From Talpa occidentalis (lineage: Eukaryota > Chordata > Mammalia > Eulipotyphla > Talpidae): DNA of 64,000 nt. Numbering within the stretch: position 1 is the stretch's first letter; the number at the start of each line of letters is the position of its first letter. The notes below the pieces were generated by a model. It did no database searches, was not told the origin of the DNA, and worked only from the letters and a program-made list of their open reading frames with translations. A program made the position numbers and the translations under genes. Location of the stretch: contig NW_023601104.1 of assembly GCF_014898055.3 (NCBI RefSeq), positions 76,429,106 to 76,493,105 on the forward strand, read 5' to 3'. Of this stretch, positions 57,090-64,000 are shown in pieces.

Positions 57090-57560
57090 TAGTAGGTCTC
57101 TCTCTTGCTTAAAATTATGGAATGGTTTTTCCTTGTCCTCAAAATGAAGTTCTAACTCCTTAGCATGGATTACAGTGCCCTTCAACACCTGGCCTCTGTT
57201 CTTCACTCCAACCTTCTCTCTAGGGATGCTCTACTTATGTCCATAGCAATGCATTTTAATCCCTCTCATCTTTATCCCTCCACCCTTGGAGGTCTCTCTA
57301 GCTATTGTAGAATACCTTTCCCTCACTTTACCAAGCCAACTTCTATGAGTCCTTCGAAAGGAGGCAATTTAAGCTGGTTGGGTTGCAATTCTTCCCTGGT
57401 CCTTCCCATGCCCACAGGGAGTTAGGTAGCTCTCTTACCTTTCCCCATAGTATCCAGAGCACAGCTCTATACAGAACTTATTGAGATATTGTAATAGTCA
57501 AATTGCCTCTCTTCTTTGGGGAAACCCCTGTTTGTAAGTTTTCAATAAATGTCCCTTGAA
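57090..57560 (+). repeat. L2 3' end
   Basis: 'cttgcttaaaattatggaatggtttttccttgtcctcaaaatgaagttctaactccttagcatgg' and 'cagtgcccttcaacacctggcc' are typical L2. It ends with 'ttttcaataaatgt'. Confidence 0.75.
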
Positions 57561-58849
57561 GAATTAATAAATGACCGAAGAAGTTTGTCAGTGCTACTGT
57601 AGGTCTCTACTGGCCTAAATCCTCTATGAGATCTCTTCTTTTATGGGTTAAGAATCTTTGGACTTTAAGGACCAGAGAGCTCCATCCCTCATTCCAGGGA
57701 TGCACACATACCCACCTTTGCCATGAAGGCACCAAATAGCTGGTGTCAGAGCAGCCCTATGGGTAAGCAATACACAGACACTGCGGAAGTGCTCAAATTT
57801 CCAGATTCAAAAATATGACTAAAGTATGGATGTGGAACTCAGTCATCAGCCATGTTACTAACCCAGCAAAGTACTTTTAAATGTAGATTCAGCAGACTCA
57901 ATTTAAATTCATGCTAAGTGCTTTCCATAAACCATATTCATTAACCTTCTTAACTCATTTTGATGGTCCGTGAAACCTCTTAAGATCTAGCTCAAGTGTA
58001 CTTCTCCAACCAAATCTCACTACCCTCACTAAGCCACTGCCACACTGGCTTGCTTTTAATTTCCACTATTATTCGGCAGCCCTTTGTAGGACTTTCCCAC
58101 CAGCTAATTCCTTGGGTTCAGATGCACTACCACTCTACCCTCTGCTCCAAACACACAGACTCCAGGTCATCTCTGCCTCCTTTTTATTTCCAGAATGCAT
58201 GCTCCTTCAGGCCCAGGTTTTGTTTTCTTTATTGCTCTATTTCTAACATCAAGGGGCAGCCTTTCTTATGCTCTTTTTTAATTCTATATGAGTTAGTTCC
58301 CTGCTAGGTTTGTGCATGTTTTTATGTTTGGTGCCAACCACTGATTGTAAATATTCTCATTTGCTCACTTTTTTCCTTCCCATGTTTTCTCCAATAGACT
58401 CTAAGTTCCATGAGGGAAGAAATTATATTAGTCTTGTCTACTGTCCAGTACCCAGCTATCAGTATGACAAATATTTATCATACTCTCTAGAGTTGTCCAG
58501 TGCAACTGACCAAAGAAGAATTATTATTCCATTTTATTTCTCTGATATACAGCAAAAATTTATCTAATATTCTATAAGACTTTGAAGGGACCTTTGTAAC
58601 TTTACACAGAAACAATCGTATTAACCATATAAAGCTGGAATGAGTAAGTCTTAGATGTCATGAGGCCCATTTGCAGAAAGCAAATCAGGACGCAGGACAG
58701 GTAAGTGACTTGTATGATTAATTAGTAGCAGGATTGGGAGCAAAACCCAGGCTTTCTTATTCTACCTGATTCACTCATCAAGAGTAAAAACTTACTAAGT
58801 AATTACATTGTCAAAAGAATTTTGATTTACCTGCTCAAAGAGAAGCTAG
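57561..58849. other. Intergenic DNA with further L2/MIR-like pieces
   Basis: An L2-like piece lies at 57975-58060 and a MIR-like piece at about 58620-58780 ('cccatttgcagaaagcaaatcaggacgcagg'). Open frames at 57996-58567 fall in this repeat-derived DNA and show no domain. Confidence 0.45.
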
Positions 58850-59090
58850 GCTTTAGGCAGTTGTGCTTGGCTCTGGGTTGCTCACTGGAATCACTTAGGG
58901 AACTTTTAAAACTACTGAGGCCTGGGACCCAACAATAGAGTCTTTTGTGTAATTAGGTTAAAAATCCTGATTCCTTGTCTACAATTCTAACCAATTAAAT
59001 CAGAGTCTTTGGGGATGGAGAGTGGGTCTCACTGAGTTTAAAGCTCCTGAAGTGATGTGGATGTACACCCAGGATTGAGAGCCACAGTTT
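58850..59090 (+). mobile_element. MER5-like hAT-Charlie element
   Basis: 'ctcactggaatcacttagggaacttttaaaa', 'aattaaatcagagtctttggggatgg' and 'gtggatgtacacccaggattgagagccac' are the ordered blocks of a MER5-type element. Confidence 0.65.
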
Positions 59091-60179
59091 AAGAGGAAGA
59101 AAGATTCACTTAGAAATGAAAATCAAAACTCCTGGCAATGATCAGCTAACTCCTGACCAGGTTTTCTTCCCTAATTGTCAATCCCGGAAAAAGCAATTTG
59201 TAAAGAGCTATCTCCAACTTGTCAGAATAGAGCTAATTGTCCTGCCATGCCTGGATCAATTAATAATCTTATAATTAAGGAGTCCTGAAATGGTTTTCAT
59301 AGTTAAGTTTATAATAACCCAAGGTAGACAGGAGACATAATAATTGAATTATTCACGATACTCTCCACCTAGTAGAAATTTCACTGGTTAAGAGGAATAA
59401 AACACATAAGCTTATATGAAATAAAACCAAAATAAAACCCAAAAAAGCTGCTACTGAATAAAAAAAAGGGCTATTCACTGGTATTTTGGCACATTTAAAT
59501 AAGAAATAGGATTATTTTTAAGCTCCGGTGATGTTTATTTCAAAGGAATGTAAAGCACTCGATAGATTATAATCTTTTATTTTTCCCCAACTACTTTATG
59601 TTATCCCAAATTGCTTCTAGAGACCAGGAGAATTTTGAATGTCAGATCTCATCACCTTGGTGACATTTGCAGTACCTGCTGGGAAAGCAGACAGGACACC
59701 TGGAGCTTTTCAGCAGGTCCATTCTGAAGATGCAGGTGTAGGTAAAAGACAGTCCAGATGGCTACTTCTTAGGATTCACTTTTTCCATTTATAAAGTTAT
59801 AATTGGACTTAATGAGGAAAGCTGCATTCACTTCTATTTAAGCTCTTAAAGAGTTCGCTTATAGCCATTTTTCTGTGGGTGGTGGTAGTAATTAAAACCA
59901 ATTACACAAAGACCTCATTTTGATAATCATGTATTGTCAACAAATGACTCACAGTTTTAGTATCTGCAGCTGGTTAGGAAAATTCTGTGGAGAAACTGTC
60001 ACCTTGGATCATGCATACTTAATGAGGGCAAGGAAAACTAGTTTAGGCAGGAAATACAGAGTCTTACTCTTTTATTAATAAAGTGCAGAGTCCATGCAGT
60101 ACATAAACAAAGACACAGCACATGTGTTCTATTAACATTTTATAGGAACCCCATATTATATAAGTCCTTTTATATGGAT
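59091..60179. other. Intergenic DNA, no gene recognised
   Basis: No exon or repeat could be assigned. A segment at 59640-59760 resembles, in reverse orientation, the text at 60390-60480, which may be an inverted repeat (see findings). Confidence 0.4.
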
Positions 60180-61260
60180 TGTCCAGAAAGGCAGAGACAT
60201 AGAACTAGAAAGTAAATTAGTGATTGTCTAGGGCTGGGGTGATAATAATGGGGCACAGGGTTTATTTGCAGGTGGGTGAAAATGCTTTAAATTGATTGTA
60301 GTGATGATTGCAAAACTATGAATATCCTAAAAGTCATTTATTTATACTCTTTAAATGAGTGAGCTCTATGTACATGAGTGATTGGTCCAGGTGTCTTGTC
60401 TGCTTTCCCAGCAGAGTACTGCAGATGTCACCAAGGTGATAAGATCTGACATTTAAAACTCTCCTGAACTCTAGAAGTTATATATAAAAGTGTTTTTTAA
60501 AACCCAACGTAAATGCCCAAGGACAAAACAGTGGATTACAAAGATGTGGCTTATATATAAGATGGAATATTACTCAGTTATAAAAACAGCTGAACACATT
60601 GGGGCCTCCCTAGTGGACTAGGGGTTAAGTCTCAGCACTACCACCACGACAACCTGAGTTTGATCCCCAGCCAGGGAGCTGACCCGCCTGACACAGCAGA
60701 CCTCTCCTGTCTCACGCGTTGCTCCCCTCAGCAGTGTATTTCAGTAGATCTGCCTGCTCTGCTCCCCACTTTGTCTCCGGTGAATTCTCTCACCCCTGCC
60801 CCCACACCTGTGGCCTACACCCCAGTTCTTCTACACTAAAATAAAATATCTTATAATAAAGGAATAATTCTTTAAAAAAAAAAAAGCCAGAGGAACATTT
60901 TCTTTATGAAACAACATTGGAGTGGATTATGCTAAGTGAAATAAGTCAGAAGACAAATACTGGATGATTTCATTCACATCTGGACTATAGAGAAACAAAA
61001 AAAGGAACTGACAGAAATAAACCAAAACAAAATCTAGAAATATGATTGCAGAATTGACGCTACTAGCAGGGGAGGAAGCATGGGACAAAGTGTGGAGAGG
61101 GCCCAATGGTCTGCGGTAAAGGACTATGGGTGCTTTGGTGGTGGGTATGGTGTGATGATATACATCTGAGAGGTGTGAACCTATTCCCCCAAACACATAG
61201 TGTTGTAAAACAGTATTACCTCAGATTTTAAAAAAGTAAATAAAGATACTTTTAAAAAGT
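60180..61260 (+). mobile_element. Old L1 ORF2 3' end and 3'UTR, split by a SINE
   Basis: Before the SINE: 'aaatgcccaaggacaaaacagtggattacaaagatgtggc' and 'gatggaatattactcag'. After it: 'gtggattatgctaagtgaaataagtcag', then a 3'UTR with 'ggactatgggtgctttggtggtggg' ending A-rich near 61260. Heavily diverged. Confidence 0.75.
60603..60888 (+). mobile_element. tRNA-derived SINE, older type, inside the old L1
   Basis: It starts GGGGCCTCCCTAGTGGACTA with box B GTTTGATCCCC and shares the older 'TTAAGTCTCAGCACTA' body with the copy at 42658. The tail is decayed (ACTAAAATAAAATATC...). Confidence 0.9.
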
Positions 61261-61609
61261 AAAAACAATAAAACCAAACTTCACTTCTTAGGGAGTAAGA
61301 AACACTCCCAAAGACCAGTGAAGTGAGTTTCATTGTCAATCTTGTATTCCCAGACCAAATACCCATAATGACACCCTGAACAGTTCCTAGGTTAATCCTA
61401 CCAAATCTTACAAGAGGATACCAGAGTTTGGAGAGGGAAAGTAGTTCCCCCAAGGTCACAGAGTACACATTCTTTATCAACACTGCTGTACTGGCTCCCA
61501 TTTTCTATTAGCTTAATCTTGATGGTGGCAATAATTACCACAAAAACATCTAACATATTGCACATTTTATTATGCTCTAGAAACTCAATGACAACACTTA
61601 TGGATTTGG

Positions 61610-61737
61610 GCATTTAATCCTCCAACAGTTTTATGACATAAGTACAAATTTGTCCATTTTTAAGATGGGGATTCTGAAACTTAGAGAAGTTGTCATTTGC
61701 TCAGTGCACTCTGATAAGTAGTAGGGCCAGGGTTTTT
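61610..61737 (-). repeat. MIR fragment, interrupted by a SINE
   Basis: 'aagatggggattctgaaacttagagaagttgtcatttgctcagtg' is the reverse MIR core. It resumes after the SINE at 62036 with 'caggatttaaaccca'. Confidence 0.65.
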
Positions 61738-62035
61738 TTTTTTTTTTTTTAAATGATTGCCTTTATTTTTTTTTAAAGATTTATTTATTTATTTATTTAT
61801 GCAAGCACTGGGTACAGTCAGAAGCACGGGAAGGTGAGAGAATTCACCAGAGCCAGAGCGGGAAGCAGAACAGGCAGACTGACGAAATACACTGCTGAGG
61901 GGAGCAGCGGGCGGCAGGAGAGGTCTGCGCACCATGTGGGACCCTTGCCTGGTGGCCGGGGATCGAACCAGCGCTGCAGAGGCTGCCGGCAGCTTTGCAG
62001 CCCAGCGCTCAACCACTACGCCACTGGGGAGGCCC
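61738..62035 (-). mobile_element. tRNA-derived SINE, minus strand, with extra 3' segment
   Basis: Head at 62035. On the minus strand the (TAAA)n-TCTTTAAAAAAAA tail is followed by TAAAGGCAATCATTT and a second poly(A). The duplication AGGGCCAGG flanks the whole unit, so the extra bases came in with it. Confidence 0.92.
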
Positions 62036-62059
62036 AGGGCCAGGATTTAAACCCAGAAA

Positions 62060-64000
62060 GCCCAACTTACGAATCTTCACTACAAAGAAATTGCTACATT
62101 TTGATCAGGGTGATCTCTAAAGTCCCTTCCTAACTACCCAAGCCAGCTGCCACCTGTTCAAAGATTCAGTGATTTGTTCCCATGTCATAGAGCTTAGCAC
62201 ATTTTATTTCACATAATTTATACCACTAAAATTATGCTTTTGCCTGCTTGTGTTGAGTTCATCTGGTTTAACAAGTTTTTGTTAGCCGAAGTATTAGAAG
62301 TAACCAAGAAAGAAGCAGGTAGAGCCAGTCACAAGGTGGCCCAGGGCCAGGTTGAGACAGAAAGAATTATTTTCAGCCCTTGAAGGTGCAGGGAAAGGGC
62401 TGAGTCATGGCTTTCTACTCTATAGTTTGAGAGAACCAAGTGCCTTCCCTTATAGGGGAAGCCACATTTGCCAGCATATTCTATTGGCTTTCATCTGGGT
62501 TCCAGAACATGAGGCTGGATTTCCTATTCGGGGATTAAGAGGAACTCTAGGACACAGTTTTCTGGACAAAAATTAAAACATTTCCCCTTTCTGTTTTTTT
62601 TTTTTTTTTAACTGAAAGATTGATAAAATAGACAACTATAATTAAATTTAAAAAAAAGTCCTGGACATAGTGTTTCCCAAAGCCTTCAATCCAATGGACT
62701 AGAATTGGACATAAACACTAAGTTTCTCTTTTGTAGCTTCTCCCAAGTCTTTGATAGTCCTCAACTCCCACCATATCTTTGTAATGCTCTTCTATCTCCC
62801 CACTCAAATCCATCCATTTTGATTCTGAACTCTTATCCAGACCTTCCCCTCCTTCTTTCACATGAGAAGTTGGTCCTCATAATGCTAATACTCTGTGAAT
62901 TACATAATATTCAACTCAAAACAATGCAGTACCTTACCTTCTCAGCACAGAGAGCAACTTGAATATAGAACAAATCTATCGACTATGATGCAACTAAGCT
63001 GCAGGAAAATAGAAATAATGGAAAAGCAGAGAAAAAGGAAGCAGAGGAAAAGGAAAGAGGTAAAGAAAGGAGACTAATAAACTACCTCTATGTGGTATAA
63101 TATGTACTTTCATTCACATGTTTCTCTTAACATAGTCTTAAGTAGCCTCCTTCATCTTCAACAGTGAACCTGAACTTTGATTTATTAAGAAAGTGCAGAG
63201 AGTTCTGGATTTCTGATCTTGATAGGTCAGATATTTTATACTTCTAATATGAAATTATCTGCTGCACATAAGACAAATGAGTGTAAATGAAGCTGTATGT
63301 TCTTTTTCTCTGCCCTACCCATTCTTGTGTGTAAAATCCCTCCTTTTCAGTTCCACACATCAGCCCTGAATTTACTGACAAAGCCTCTGCAATCTGTGTG
63401 GGAGGGCTGGGGCAGAACCTAATGAAAGGAAATAAATAATGGATGATAAGCTTGGCTGGTTGCAACAGATTGTTGCAACAGCAGCAGAATATGTAGGAAT
63501 TTAGATGCAATTTTGCAGATCTGACTAGATTTTGAGTACAAGAGGACGGAAAAAAAATCTGGCTGTCTTCAGCAGCTCCATCATTATTGAGCCCACACTT
63601 ATCCACAGTTATTATAAGATAATCAAAGTAGTCCTACACAATCCAAACATTTGTGGTGGTCAGGAGTGTGATTTGACATGCATGAGAACAACCAACTACT
63701 CGAAAAAGCACTTTTTGTTTGTCTGTCTTTCTCTCTCTCTCTTTCTCTCACACACACACAAACTCACACAGCAGCTGAAATGATCCTTTCATTCATCAAA
63801 ACTTAATGGTTTTCCAGTTCAAATATCATGACTCAAGGAAAATCTATTGTGCAAATCAGGTATACAAAGTCAACTGGTTTGAATGGGAAAGAGATTGATT
63901 AAAAGACTAGGGAAGATGAGAACAACATCAGCAAATTTGTGGACTACGAAGTTTCAAGTTTCCCTTTCCCACAATGGTACCAAGTTAACACTATATGGAC
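62060..64000. other. Intergenic DNA to the window end, no gene recognised
   Basis: No conserved exon, CpG island or structured RNA is visible. A purine-rich AGAAAAAGGAAGC tract lies at 63020-63075. Confidence 0.45.
63722..63764. repeat. (CT)n(CA)n microsatellite
   Basis: A pyrimidine-rich TCTCTCTCTCT tract passes directly into a CACACACACACA run. Confidence 0.85.

Overview
This window is mammalian nuclear DNA: a spliced gene with GT-AG introns and a CpG-island promoter, a single-exon ADAM protease gene, LINE-1 (L1), MIR and L2 repeats, hAT and Tigger DNA-transposon fossils, an ERV-L remnant, and at least 22 copies of one tRNA-derived SINE. The SINE has a GGGCCTCC head, a box-B-like GGTTCGATCCC and a (TAAA)n tail. 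From memory it resembles the Rhin-1-type SINE of horseshoe and leaf-nosed bats, so a bat is the best guess for the host. I could not check this.

The gene content matches human 14q24 (the SYNJ2BP-ADAM21-ADAM20-MED6-TTC9 neighbourhood). On the plus strand at 4443-6605 is an intact, intronless ADAM21-like gene with an active-site zinc motif, a plausible CCAAT/TATA-like promoter, a possible 5'UTR intron and a poly(A) signal. On the minus strand at 14384-15027 is the broken 3' end of an ADAM20-like gene with stops and a frameshift. On the minus strand at 21108-41119 is the complete MED6 gene (Mediator head subunit). I could reconstruct all eight coding exons, and they give 246 codons in unbroken phase. 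No gene is recognised from 41.7 kb to the end.

Region by region: 1-3.9 kb is AT-rich intergenic DNA with one SINE and an L1 tail. 4-6.8 kb is ADAM21. 9.1-11.4 kb is a decayed ERV-L pol. 12.7-13.3 kb is an L1 3' end. 14.4-15.0 kb is the ADAM20 relic. 20.8-41.7 kb is MED6 with its CpG island. Its first intron carries a 3.76-kb, target-site-flanked, internally deleted L1 whose 5' end lies about 300 bp upstream of exon 2. 41.7-64 kb is repeat-dominated intergenic DNA with nested L1 and SINE insertions, MER20, L2 and MIR.

No undescribed biological system is evident. The most useful leads are the L1 5' end beside MED6 exon 2 (a possible antisense-promoter alternative first exon), a SINE inserted 16 bp into MED6 intron 1, the apparent loss of ADAM20, and SINE copies sharing an extra 3' tail that point to a common source locus.
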